Part shown: positions 8,491 to 16,654 of the stretch, in pieces | Numbering within the stretch: the first letter of the stretch is position 1 | Layout: every line of letters starts with the position of its first letter | From: Bacteroidales bacterium | GTDB lineage: Bacteria > Bacteroidota > Bacteroidia > Bacteroidales > UBA932 | NCBI GenBank assembly: GCA_017544265.1 | Contig: JAFYEM010000008.1 | Span: 19,606-83,605, forward strand | Direction of reading: 5' to 3' | DNA length: 64,000 nt | Made by a program: the position numbers and the translations under genes | The notes under the pieces: model-generated | What the model saw: only the letters and a program-made list of their open reading frames with translations | Database searches by the model: none | Told to the model about the DNA's origin: nothing

Positions 8491-9090
8491 TTAGGAGCGA
8501 AGGCAATACGCTGCTGCGGCGCACAGGGCGGAATAGAATTCTTCGCCGAAGGCGGCGGTCAGCGGAGTGCGTAGGAACTGATAGACACGGATACCTTCGC
8601 GGCGCCCCTTTTCGAAAGCCGGAGCGCAGATTTTCCAGCGATGCAGGTTAAGGCCTATGCTGTCGCCGCCGAGTCGTACCACACGGATGGGATACAGGCG
8701 GCATGAAATGGGCTTGCAGAAGCCGCACAGGCCCTCGGCATGGCATTTTTCTATGGCGCAAAGCACCGAGCCGTCCGCGGCGGTATGGATATAGGCACAT
8801 TCCTCGCTTCCTGGCACGACGGGGGTTACCAGGTCGCCTTCGCGGTCGATGGCAAAGAAGCCGGAGTCTTCTGCGGCGGCGCGGCCGGAGGAGCTCATAA
8901 AGGCGGAATAGTGCGGATAGTCCCTTTCCAGCAGCTCGGTCTCTTCTTCCGAAAGTGGCGCTCCGCTGTCGCCTTCAATGCAGCAGACGCCCCTGCAGAC
9001 GGGATAGTCGCAGGCGAAATACTCCGTGACGACCTCCTCCGAGACCAGTATGTCCCCGATTGCTATTATGTCCCCGTGGATATTTTTCAT
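8491..9090 (-). CDS. DUF3109 family protein (Cys-rich)
   Basis: A 199-residue protein of the DUF3109 family, which is widespread in Bacteroidota. It is rich in cysteines arranged like a metal-binding cluster: ACDYPVCRGVCCIEGD near residues 26-42, CAYIH and CAIEKCHAEGLCGFCKP near 97-127, and SCRLYPIRV. The pattern resembles the YkgJ-type Cys cluster thought to bind zinc or iron-sulphur; the function is unknown. There is no signal peptide. The start ATG overlaps the stop codon of the upstream pseudo-M16 gene, so the two are coupled. Confidence 0.88.
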   Translation of the reverse strand: MKNIHGDIIAIGDILVSEEVVTEYFACDYPVCRGVCCIEGDSGAPLSEEETELLERDYPHYSAFMSSSGRAAAEDSGFFAIDREGDLVTPVVPGSEECAYIHTAADGSVLCAIEKCHAEGLCGFCKPISCRLYPIRVVRLGGDSIGLNLHRWKICAPAFEKGRREGIRVYQFLRTPLTAAFGEEFYSALCAAAAYCLRS

Positions 9091-11576
9091 CGGACAATGT
9101 ATTCTATCCTGCCGCCGTTTTCGAGAGAGGAAAGAATCTCACGGATGCGTGCGGCGTTGATTGTGCCTATGGTAGCGGAATAACCGGACATTATATTCTT
9201 GCCCAGGGCGTAGCGCGTCAGAACATTGCTGATGGCCTCTTCGGCCGTGCCGTTCTGGCGGAAACGGAGCAGCAGATTGTCTTTTCCCGCCTTCAGTTCG
9301 CTCTCGCTTATTCCCCTGGACGAGAGCGAGGACAGGGTTTTGCGGACAATTGTGATTACGCTTGTCATGTCCGCGGGGCCGCAGCCGTCAGGAAGGCCGG
9401 CGGGGTCGGAAGAAAGCACGCTGATCCGGCACCACAGCCGCTCCTCTGGATAGGTGGTGAATTCCATCGAGACATCCACGCTCACGCCTTCGGGATAGAG
9501 CGCCTGTACAAGGGCCCTGCGAAGTTTGTCTCCGGCAATCAGCGAAGCGAAATAACCGGCGGAGGTAAACGGATAGTCGGCCGTCAGCAGGAGTTCCACG
9601 CGCTGCGGCTCGCCTTCTTTCATGTAGATCGATTTGCCCGAGCGGGGCTTATAGCTGACGCTTTGCCTGGAAGAAGTGCCGCGCTCAGTTGAAAATCCGC
9701 CAAGATGTTTGCACAGGGCCTTCCGGAGAAGGGTTTCGTCCAGGTCACCGACCAGTACCAGCACCCCGTCAGCGCAGTGGGAAAAACGCTCGTTGAAATA
9801 GTCCAGGGCATGGGAGAGTGTGGTTTCGTCCAGAACATCGACGGACTGATGGGGCGAAAGCGCAAAGCCCGGGCATAGAACTTTATACAGAGTGGCGTCT
9901 ATATCTTCCGCGGCGGAGGAAATCCTCCGGCAGGAACGGAAATATTCAAAATCGTCCATATTGACGCTGTGCTGCATGGAAAGCGAAATCAGCGAACGCA
10001 GCAGCAGCGGAAGCTTGTAATATGGAGCGCTGCCCCGGATGTCCATTCCCGTTGCAGACACGTTGAAATCCATTTCTATTCCGTTGGATTGAAGCATGTT
10101 GCGCAGCTGCCCGGCGCTAAGGCCGCCTGTTTCCATGAGCGATGCCAGAGGGGCGAACCATCCGCCTTCCCCCTCCCGAAGGCCCTTGACGGAGCCGTAG
10201 CCGCCTCCAAGATAGAAGGCGTAGTCGAACATTCCGCTGCCCCTGATGCGCTTGTAAAGCACCCTCATTCCGTTGGAGAAGGTCCATGCCACTCCGCCGG
10301 TGAGGGCGTCCGGCTTCTCGTCCTTGATTTTTACCCTGGGAAAGCGGCTGGGCAGTCCAAGCGTATCGGCGCTGGAGAAAATGAAGCCGGAGCCATTCTC
10401 CTCCACTGAGGGGGTGTTCAGATAGACGTCAAGGGCCTTGTCGGGTCCTATCGGGCAGCCGCCGTATTCTATCCTGAGATTCCTGCGGTCGGACAGTATC
10501 GCCCTGGTAAAGTGGTTGAAAAGACGCAGTTCAGTGGTGTCCGAGACGTTTTTCATTGCAAAGAGCTTCACTTCTTCGCTGAAGGGGGCGAGGGAGCCGC
10601 CGAAGAGGAAGGCTGATACGCAGCGGTCCACATATTCGGAATTGCTGACTGCGTTTTTCCCCAGCAGGAGCATTTCGTGAAGCATAATTCTTTTGGCGTC
10701 CCTGAATTCCTCGTACATGGCACCTGATTCGTTCAGGGCTGAAATGGTTGAGGAACAGACCCCCAGCGCTTCTTCGACCCGGTCCGTTTCAACCCGCACC
10801 ACATAGCGCTCGTCAAAAGCGGTCTCGTCGCTGCCTACATGATCGGTGACAAGGCTTCCGTAGGGGAGTCCCGCCTTCCGGAGATTCCTCTCCAGGCGGC
10901 CCCTGACTATGGTCAGCAGTTCGCGGGCAAAAATATCGTTCACAAGCGCCTGGGCCGTGTTCATCTGGGCTGCGGGAACCCTCGGGGCGCTGTATTCGAG
11001 TCGCAGGAAGCCGTGTCTGGCGGCCGTGTCCTTGCGTGCGAGGGCGGCGGGCGAGCCTTCCCAGACATAGCCTTCCGTGGACAGCGGAGTCTTATGGACC
11101 TTGGGGACCATCAGGGAAAAGACCTCCATCCGCTGAAGCACGGTTTTGGGGTCTATGTTGCCGGAAACGACTACCGCCTGGGCGCTGCGGCTGCGTCCGG
11201 CAAGGGTGAAAGTGTAAAGCAGTGCGGAATCCAGATCGGAGACCGGAGTCCTGTCGAAACGGAATACGGTGCCGCCGTCATAGCCGGAGAACATGCCTTC
11301 CCTGCGGAAGCCGACACCTCGGCGGGAGAAAAATTCGGCCACGTCGGCAGTCTCGGAGCGGAGTTGTGCGTCGGGAATTTCACCTCGCCGGACAAGCGCC
11401 ATATCCGCATAGCCCTTGTCGGTGGGATTGTTTACAATATAGTACGATATACCAGATGGAAGAGTCCCCAGCGTTATTTTTTTGTCGGCGCTGAGGGTGG
11501 GCAGTTCCCGTGCTGGCACTATTATTGAAAATAACAGCTCGGCCAGGACTGAAAAAATGAAAATTCTTCTCTCCAT
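9087..11576 (-). CDS. M16-type peptidase homologue lacking the zinc motif
   Basis: About 829 residues, with a signal peptide (RRIFIFSVLAELLFSIIVPA) and then the M16 opening TLPSGISYYIVNN. Active M16 enzymes have HxxEH about 35 residues later; here the text runs LRSETADVAEFFSRRGVGF with no such motif, and much of the first domain is missing. The second half repeats the fold (WTFSNGMRVLYKR) and again lacks HxxEH (LASLMETGGLS). It is therefore probably a non-catalytic partner or scaffold in the periplasm, like the inactive subunits of M16 heterodimers. I start at the ATG at 11576; the ATG at 11582 is also possible. It overlaps DUF3109 by ATGA. Confidence 0.85.
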   Translation of the reverse strand: MERRIFIFSVLAELLFSIIVPARELPTLSADKKITLGTLPSGISYYIVNNPTDKGYADMALVRRGEIPDAQLRSETADVAEFFSRRGVGFRREGMFSGYDGGTVFRFDRTPVSDLDSALLYTFTLAGRSRSAQAVVVSGNIDPKTVLQRMEVFSLMVPKVHKTPLSTEGYVWEGSPAALARKDTAARHGFLRLEYSAPRVPAAQMNTAQALVNDIFARELLTIVRGRLERNLRKAGLPYGSLVTDHVGSDETAFDERYVVRVETDRVEEALGVCSSTISALNESGAMYEEFRDAKRIMLHEMLLLGKNAVSNSEYVDRCVSAFLFGGSLAPFSEEVKLFAMKNVSDTTELRLFNHFTRAILSDRRNLRIEYGGCPIGPDKALDVYLNTPSVEENGSGFIFSSADTLGLPSRFPRVKIKDEKPDALTGGVAWTFSNGMRVLYKRIRGSGMFDYAFYLGGGYGSVKGLREGEGGWFAPLASLMETGGLSAGQLRNMLQSNGIEMDFNVSATGMDIRGSAPYYKLPLLLRSLISLSMQHSVNMDDFEYFRSCRRISSAAEDIDATLYKVLCPGFALSPHQSVDVLDETTLSHALDYFNERFSHCADGVLVLVGDLDETLLRKALCKHLGGFSTERGTSSRQSVSYKPRSGKSIYMKEGEPQRVELLLTADYPFTSAGYFASLIAGDKLRRALVQALYPEGVSVDVSMEFTTYPEERLWCRISVLSSDPAGLPDGCGPADMTSVITIVRKTLSSLSSRGISESELKAGKDNLLLRFRQNGTAEEAISNVLTRYALGKNIMSGYSATIGTINAARIREILSSLENGGRIEYIVR

Positions 11577-11591
11577 TGGCATTACACTCTG

Positions 11592-11599
11592 CAAAATTA
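11592..11599 (-). promoter_or_regulatory. -7 element TAATTTTG for the pseudo-M16 unit
   Basis: TAATTTTG on the minus strand matches TAnnTTTG and lies 9 bases before the first possible ATG (11582) and 15 before the second. The leader would be very short. The divergent TPR gene has its own element 4 bases away. Confidence 0.4.
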
Positions 11600-11603
11600 T
11601 CAC

Positions 11604-11611
11604 TATTTTTG
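11604..11611 (+). promoter_or_regulatory. -7 element TATTTTTG for the TPR gene
   Basis: TATTTTTG on the + strand matches TAnnTTTG, 38 bases before the ATG at 11650. A TTGG lies further upstream but the spacing (24) is longer than the usual 19-21, so the -33 partner is uncertain. Confidence 0.35.
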
Positions 11612-11649
11612 CAAATTGTGTGCAAACAAGTAAAACAAAATATGAGCGT

Positions 11650-12474
11650 ATGAAAAGATTAGTTTCCATCCTCGCATCAGTTGCAGTATCTGCGAGCATT
11701 CTTTCCGCACAGGATTTCAACACCGTGGCAGCCGCGTTCAACTCTGCCATCCAGCTTGAAGACAAAACCCAATCCATAACTGCCCTCCGTGCAGTCATAC
11801 CCCAGGCCCAGGCTCTCGGTGAAGAGGGTGCCGCAATTGTCGAAAACGCCAAGGCCGGCATACTCTCCGCACAGGAAACCATCGCCAAGACCCAGTTCAA
11901 CGACAAGGAGTTCGACGGCGCCATTGCCGCTTTCGAGCAGCTTAAAGCTCTCGCCGACGAGTTCGGTCGTCCGGATGACAAGAAGGAAGCCGATGCCAAT
12001 ATCCAGCGTGCCTGGTTCAGCAAAGGCCTTGTGGCCCTTCAGGCAAAAGATTTCGTATCCGCCGAGGAGCCTTTCGCCAAGGCCGTCGAGCTCAAGGCAG
12101 ACGACGGAATGGCATGGTTCCGCCTCGGTCAGGTAAAGAACGCGCTGAAGAAGACCGACGAGGCTGTCGAGGCTTTCCAGAAAGCTGCGCAGTTCGGTCA
12201 GGAGGCCAATGCCAACAAGCAGCTCGGCAACATTTACCTCAAGCAGGGCAGTGCGGCGCTTAAGGCCGGCAAGTCCCAGGAAGCCATCGACGCCCTCTCC
12301 AAGGTCAATGATTATACTCCCAATGCCCAGGTCTATAAACTCATCGGCAATGCCAACCGCAATCTCAACAAGAACGCGGATGCAATTGCCGCCTATGAAA
12401 AATACCTTGAAGCTGCTCCTGATGCAGCCGATGCGGCGACTGTAAAGGAAATCATCACCCAGCTGAAGAAATAA
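11650..12474 (+). CDS. Secreted tetratricopeptide repeat protein
   Basis: A 274-residue protein that begins MKRLVSILASVAVSASILSAQ, a clear signal peptide, so it acts in the periplasm. The rest is helical and alanine-rich with TPR-like repeats: GAIAAFEQLKALADEFG, SAEEPFAKAVELKADDGMAW, EAVEAFQKAAQFG and DAIAAYEKYLEAAPDA. TPR proteins hold partners together and no enzyme motif is present. The U32 peptidase gene begins at the very next base, which links their expression. I chose the ATG at 11650 because the signal peptide starts there. Confidence 0.88.
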   Translation: MKRLVSILASVAVSASILSAQDFNTVAAAFNSAIQLEDKTQSITALRAVIPQAQALGEEGAAIVENAKAGILSAQETIAKTQFNDKEFDGAIAAFEQLKALADEFGRPDDKKEADANIQRAWFSKGLVALQAKDFVSAEEPFAKAVELKADDGMAWFRLGQVKNALKKTDEAVEAFQKAAQFGQEANANKQLGNIYLKQGSAALKAGKSQEAIDALSKVNDYTPNAQVYKLIGNANRNLNKNADAIAAYEKYLEAAPDAADAATVKEIITQLKK

Positions 12475-14361
12475 TTGGACCTGGAATTACTCTCCCCCGC
12501 GAGAAATGCATCCGTCGGCATCGCAGCGATTGACTGCGGTGCCGATGCCGTGTATATAGCCGGCCCGTCTTTCGGGGCAAGGCAGGGGGCGGGGAATCCC
12601 GTCAGTGAAATCCGCCGGCTCTCGGACTATGCGCACCGCTTCGGTGCAAGGGTGTTTGTGACGGTCAACACTATAGTCTATGACGATGAATTACCCGCCG
12701 CGGCGGCGCTTTTGAAAGAACTTGCAGAGGCCGGGGCGGACGCCTTCATAGTCCAGGATCTCGGGATTGCTTCGCTTTGCCGTTCGCTCGGGCTCGGCAT
12801 TCCTCTACATGCATCGACACAGTGTGCCATACGCACGCCGGAACGGGCCCGCTTCTACGAGGCCCTCGGCTTTTCCCGCCTTGTGCTGGAGAGGGAGCTG
12901 CCTTTGGAAGTGATTCGGGAAATCCGCGCAGCAGTGGGCTGTGAACTGGAATTTTTCGTCCACGGCGCCCTCTGCGTATGTTACAGCGGGCAGTGCTACC
13001 TGTCTGAATATCTTACTGGCCGGAGCGCCAACCGGGGAGCCTGCGTGCAGGCCTGCCGCCGCGTCTATGACCTCGAGACTCCGTCCGGGGAAAAACTCTT
13101 CCGCGGAAAGGCCCTGCTTTCACTTAAGGACTACAATCTGCTCGCCCACATGGAAGAGCTTGCAGATGAGGGAATATGCTCTTTCAAAATCGAGGGCCGG
13201 CTGAAAGGCACTTCATACGTCTCAAATGTCACAAAAGCCTATTCTGAGGCCCTTGACAAGATTGTTGCCTCCCGTCCGGAGAAGTTCTCCCGCTCATCCT
13301 TCGGCAAGGTGCGGGGCGGATTCATGCCTTCTTTGGAAAAGACCTTCAACAGAGGCTACACCTCGCTGTTTTTCTCTCCAGAACGCCGTGGATGGTCTTC
13401 CATGGACATTCCAAAATCTTCCGGCGAAAGAGTCGGAAAGGTACGGGCCGTGCGTGAGGCCGGGAGAAATGTTGAAATTGTCGTGGACCTGCTTCCCGGA
13501 GTCAGCCTTTCCAATGGCGACGGCTTCTGCTTCAGTGCCCCGGGAGGTGCCGTGGAAGGGTTCCGCGCCGATATCTGCCGCGGGGATGTCATAGTGTCCA
13601 GGCCGGTCCCCGGACTTGGTGCGGGCATGGAACTGATGCGGAATATCTCTGCGGCTTTTGAAAAAGAAATCCAGGCTGCCAGCCCGGAGCGGCTTATTGA
13701 CGTTTCGCTGAATGTCCGCGTCTGCGGTCCTGCCATCGAAGTGGAAGCGGTTTCAGAAGACGGACGCAGGGCCACTCTGCAGCTTGCCGGTGAAGAGCCG
13801 GCCCGGGATACGGAACGCATGCTTTCGATAATCAGCGGCCAGCTCTCTAAACGCAGCGGGATATACTCCTTTTCCTGTCATTTCGACCAGGTGCCGCAAT
13901 CTCCCCTTCCGCTGCTATCCGCATCGTCCCTGAACGCTCTTCGCCGCAGCCTTGCAGGCCTGCTGGACGCACAGCCCGTACATAGCCGTCCCATGCAGCA
14001 GGGAAGCGTAGGCAGGCCCCGTTGGGAAGGCCCCGTAAGCGCAGCCGAAAACATCGCCAATCACCTTGCGGAAAAAGTCTATTCGGATGCCGGCGCCACT
14101 TCCATAGAAAGGGCCTATGAAATCTCCCGTTCAGCCGGAATTCCCCTGATGCGCAGCGCCTACTGCATCCGCCGCGAGCTCGGCCTGTGTCCAAGGCAGT
14201 CCCGACCGGCCAGGATGCCGGATGCCGGCAATAATGCGCCCGCCGGAGACCTCATACTGCGGGATGTCATCACCCGGCGTCCCCTCCGCCTTCACTTCGA
14301 CTGCTCCCGCTGCGAAATGACAGTGCTGTCATCCCTCCATGGGGCATCGACGGAATCATAA
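12475..14361 (+). CDS. U32 family peptidase / rRNA hydroxylation-type protein
   Basis: A 628-residue protein of the U32 (collagenase-like) family. Members are annotated as peptidases, but several, such as RlhA in E. coli, take part in 23S rRNA hydroxylation. The family signature is intact: ELEFFVHGALCVCYSGQCYLS in outline, near residues 157-177, with Cys at the expected places and two more in GACVQACRR. The TIM-barrel half (1-300) is followed by a long C-terminal extension, as in large U32 proteins. Translation must use the TTG at 12475, which abuts the TAA of the TPR gene; no ATG fits. Confidence 0.87.
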   Translation: MDLELLSPARNASVGIAAIDCGADAVYIAGPSFGARQGAGNPVSEIRRLSDYAHRFGARVFVTVNTIVYDDELPAAAALLKELAEAGADAFIVQDLGIASLCRSLGLGIPLHASTQCAIRTPERARFYEALGFSRLVLERELPLEVIREIRAAVGCELEFFVHGALCVCYSGQCYLSEYLTGRSANRGACVQACRRVYDLETPSGEKLFRGKALLSLKDYNLLAHMEELADEGICSFKIEGRLKGTSYVSNVTKAYSEALDKIVASRPEKFSRSSFGKVRGGFMPSLEKTFNRGYTSLFFSPERRGWSSMDIPKSSGERVGKVRAVREAGRNVEIVVDLLPGVSLSNGDGFCFSAPGGAVEGFRADICRGDVIVSRPVPGLGAGMELMRNISAAFEKEIQAASPERLIDVSLNVRVCGPAIEVEAVSEDGRRATLQLAGEEPARDTERMLSIISGQLSKRSGIYSFSCHFDQVPQSPLPLLSASSLNALRRSLAGLLDAQPVHSRPMQQGSVGRPRWEGPVSAAENIANHLAEKVYSDAGATSIERAYEISRSAGIPLMRSAYCIRRELGLCPRQSRPARMPDAGNNAPAGDLILRDVITRRPLRLHFDCSRCEMTVLSSLHGASTES

Positions 14362-14365
14362 AGGA

Positions 14366-15532
14366 TTAAATGAGTTCCAGAACCAGGTCCACATCGCCGA
14401 AGCGGGCGGTGGTGCCGGAGTATTTTTCTATGTAGCCGGCAGTCAGCTGCCCCCTCCAGACTATGTCGTCTTTGGTTTTTACGGGAATTGACATCTCTAT
14501 GCCGTAGCCCTTGGAGTTTATTTTAACTATCGCCGAGCAGTCCCATTTGGTGACCGTACCTCCGTCGTCTTCCGTGACCAGGAATGCGCAGCTGTGGAGT
14601 TTTTCCGTCCAGTCTGAGACCAGGATGGCGTTGAAGGGGAGTTCGGTGTTTACCTCCGAGCGTTTCATTACAATCATGAAGTCCGTAATGGAAGGTGAGT
14701 ACAGGGCCATTTCCGCCTCGGTACTGGCATAAAACTCATCCACAGAGCCGCATTTGATGAAGAATTCACTCCCTCCCAGATACCAGGGGTCGTAATTGCG
14801 GTAGGCCCTGAAGGAGCGAAGCACAAGCGTTCGGACAGCTTTGGAGGCTGTTCCCCTGGCCCCCCGGACCAGTATGTCTCCGCCCCCTTCACCCCAGGAA
14901 GGATCCCGTCGCCGCAGTAATTCAAGCGAAGTGAAACCGGCGTCATTGTTACGGTTGATAACCCAAACGGGCTGTTCCGAGGCCGTTTCTTCGTCCAGGG
15001 CCACCTTCTCTCCCCTGCTGTCCCAGCCCCATACGATTTCAGACATATCTTCGGGTGCGGCCGCGACTATCGGCATGGATGTGCCGTCCCAGCATTCTGA
15101 AAACGGCCAGTAAATCTGTACGTCCGAGCTCCGGAGCGCTTCGAGGTACATATCTGCGTCAATTCCGCCCTCCGCCTTGCTTCCGTATTTTTCCCTGATT
15201 GCAGCCTCCAGAAGCGAGCGGAGAGGCTTTTCATAGTCACTCCCGCCGGCTTTGGACACATCTTCTCCCACTCCGGCTCCCGGCGACGAAAACAAGTCCT
15301 GCAGGGTATATTCCTCGTCGTAGCCGTTGCCGGAAGAAGAACTCACGGCGGTGAAAACCTCGTCCGCCTGGGCTTTTTCAAAGCCGGAGGCGGCGAGCAG
15401 CTGCGCAACTTCGCCGAGGTCTATATAGACAAAGGGTTCATCGCCGCCACCATGTCTGTCCATGTCGTCGTCGAGGTGTTCGCAGGATAGCAGCGCGAAG
15501 GAAAGCAGAAAAAATAATTCGAGTCTTTTCAT
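14366..15532 (-). CDS. Lipoprotein, unknown function
   Basis: A 388-residue predicted lipoprotein that starts MKRLELFFLLSFALLSCEHLDDD. The lipobox LLSC at about residue 18 is followed by acidic residues, the mark of surface export in Bacteroidota, which I infer here. The mature part has an acidic helical region and then a mixed region with RTLVLRSFRAYRNYDPWYLGG. No domain is recognised. It is convergent with the U32 gene (5 bases between stop codons) and is separated from prmC upstream by a long palindrome. Confidence 0.8.
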   Translation of the reverse strand: MKRLELFFLLSFALLSCEHLDDDMDRHGGGDEPFVYIDLGEVAQLLAASGFEKAQADEVFTAVSSSSGNGYDEEYTLQDLFSSPGAGVGEDVSKAGGSDYEKPLRSLLEAAIREKYGSKAEGGIDADMYLEALRSSDVQIYWPFSECWDGTSMPIVAAAPEDMSEIVWGWDSRGEKVALDEETASEQPVWVINRNNDAGFTSLELLRRRDPSWGEGGGDILVRGARGTASKAVRTLVLRSFRAYRNYDPWYLGGSEFFIKCGSVDEFYASTEAEMALYSPSITDFMIVMKRSEVNTELPFNAILVSDWTEKLHSCAFLVTEDDGGTVTKWDCSAIVKINSKGYGIEMSIPVKTKDDIVWRGQLTAGYIEKYSGTTARFGDVDLVLELI

Positions 15533-15534
15533 AG

Positions 15535-15626
15535 CACATTTTTTTGTTGCGGCAAATGTAAGGGGGAAAATCCATGTAATGGGGGTGTCCATGGATTTTC
15601 CCCCGCAAAAAGGCAACTGAATGTGC
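15535..15626. repeat. Nested palindrome between prmC and the lipoprotein gene
   Basis: The core is a perfect 15-bp inverted repeat, GGGGGAAAATCCATG (15562-15576) and CATGGATTTTCCCCC (15590-15604), with a 13-base loop. Further out GTTGC (15546-15550) pairs with GCAAC (15613-15617), and GCACATT with AATGTGC at the ends. There is no U-run at the foot in the prmC to lipoprotein direction. A minus-strand TACATTTG -7-like sequence lies within it at 15553-15560. It may be a small mobile palindrome or a regulatory hairpin. Confidence 0.72.
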
Positions 15627-15639
15627 CCGGAGGCAGGAA

Positions 15640-16503
15640 TTAATATAAAATGTGCCGGAATTGGTACTCGGAATCGAGCAGGAATTCCGCATTTTTGAAG
15701 CCTGCGGAACGGAATACAGCCAGCGTTTCTTTTCCGAGGCGGTCATTTATCTCGCTTAGCCCGGCTCCCTGCGGTGCGAGCAGCCGGCGGGACCACGCGG
15801 CTACGGCGCGGTAATGCAGCAGCGGGTCGCCGTCCGGTACGAATAGCGCCTCATGTGGCTCGAATCCGAGTACATTTATGCGCATCTGAGGCTTTTCCTG
15901 CTCCATGATGTAGGGTGGATTGCTCAGTATCAGGTCGAACTGTCCATCTGCGAAGGAGGAGTCTAAATCCAGAAGGTCGGAGCGTACAAAAGTCGGGGCG
16001 ACAGCACCCGAAGCTTCCATCTCAGTGCCGAAATCCTGTCCCCGGGCTATCTCCAGTGCCTTTTCAGAAATATCCACGCCGATTACTTCGGCGCCCGGAT
16101 GACCAAGCGCCAGGGTCCATGCAAGGCATCCCGAGCCGGTGTAGAGATCCAGCACCCGCACCGATTTACGGCTTTCGACAAGCCGCAGCGCTTCAATTGC
16201 CATATACTCGGTCTCGGGTCTCGGAATAAGCACTCCGGCCCCAACTTTGAAAGTCCTTCCCGCAAACTCGGCCTTTCCAAGTACATACTGCACCGGCTCT
16301 CCGCTCTGAAGCCTTTCCAGGGCGCTTTCAAGCATCGGCAGTTTTTCCGCCGGAATTTCGCTTGATGGTTCCGTAATATGGGTCCAGCGCCGAGTTCCGA
16401 GGATATCCCCAGTCACCATCAGCACGATGCTCCTCGCCTCCTCAGGGCCGTAAATTCCCGTAAGAGACTCCGTACTGCTGTTTATGTAATCCGCCAAAAA
16501 CAA
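15640..16503 (-). CDS. prmC: Peptide chain release factor N5-glutamine methyltransferase
   Basis: Methylates the GGQ glutamine of release factors 1 and 2 with S-adenosylmethionine. The 287-residue protein has an N-terminal helical domain (1-90) and a Rossmann methyltransferase domain. LDLYTGSGCLAW near 120 is the SAM motif and SNPPYI at 194-199 is the catalytic NPPY. RPETE near 95 is another family hallmark. Translation appears to start at a TTG (16503): upstream in frame there is a stop codon within 24 bases, no ATG lies before residue 29, and the region between is conserved family sequence. The palindromic repeat at 16519-16646 ends only 15 bases before this start. Confidence 0.9.
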   Translation of the reverse strand: MFLADYINSSTESLTGIYGPEEARSIVLMVTGDILGTRRWTHITEPSSEIPAEKLPMLESALERLQSGEPVQYVLGKAEFAGRTFKVGAGVLIPRPETEYMAIEALRLVESRKSVRVLDLYTGSGCLAWTLALGHPGAEVIGVDISEKALEIARGQDFGTEMEASGAVAPTFVRSDLLDLDSSFADGQFDLILSNPPYIMEQEKPQMRINVLGFEPHEALFVPDGDPLLHYRAVAAWSRRLLAPQGAGLSEINDRLGKETLAVFRSAGFKNAEFLLDSEYQFRHILY

Positions 16504-16518
16504 TGTGTAGTTATGGTA

Positions 16519-16646
16519 AAATAATTAGCAGCATCACTTTCATCTAACCGTCGCCTTCCAGGCGACCCCTCCCAACTTCGTTGGGCCCCTCCCTCTTATG
16601 GTGCCGAGGGTGGCACAGGCGATGAAAGTGATGCTGCTAATTATTT
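16519..16646. repeat. Multi-hairpin repeat with perfect 26-bp inverted ends, copy 1
   Basis: Bases 16519-16544 and 16621-16646 are a perfect 26-bp inverted repeat. The 76-base centre holds smaller hairpins: GTCGCC/GGCGAC, CCCAAC/GTTGGG, and GTGCC/GGCAC. The centre is nearly the same as that of 58571-58693 (copy 2). It lies between the stop codon of ddl and the start of prmC, both on the minus strand. No open reading frame is inside. It looks like a non-autonomous mobile element or a structured RNA. Confidence 0.85.
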
Positions 16647-16654
16647 ATTGTTCC

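Noticed and set aside
11577-12023. N-terminal extension of the M16-like protein upstream of 11582
   Set aside because: It runs antisense through the TPR gene; the signal peptide begins at 11576-11582.
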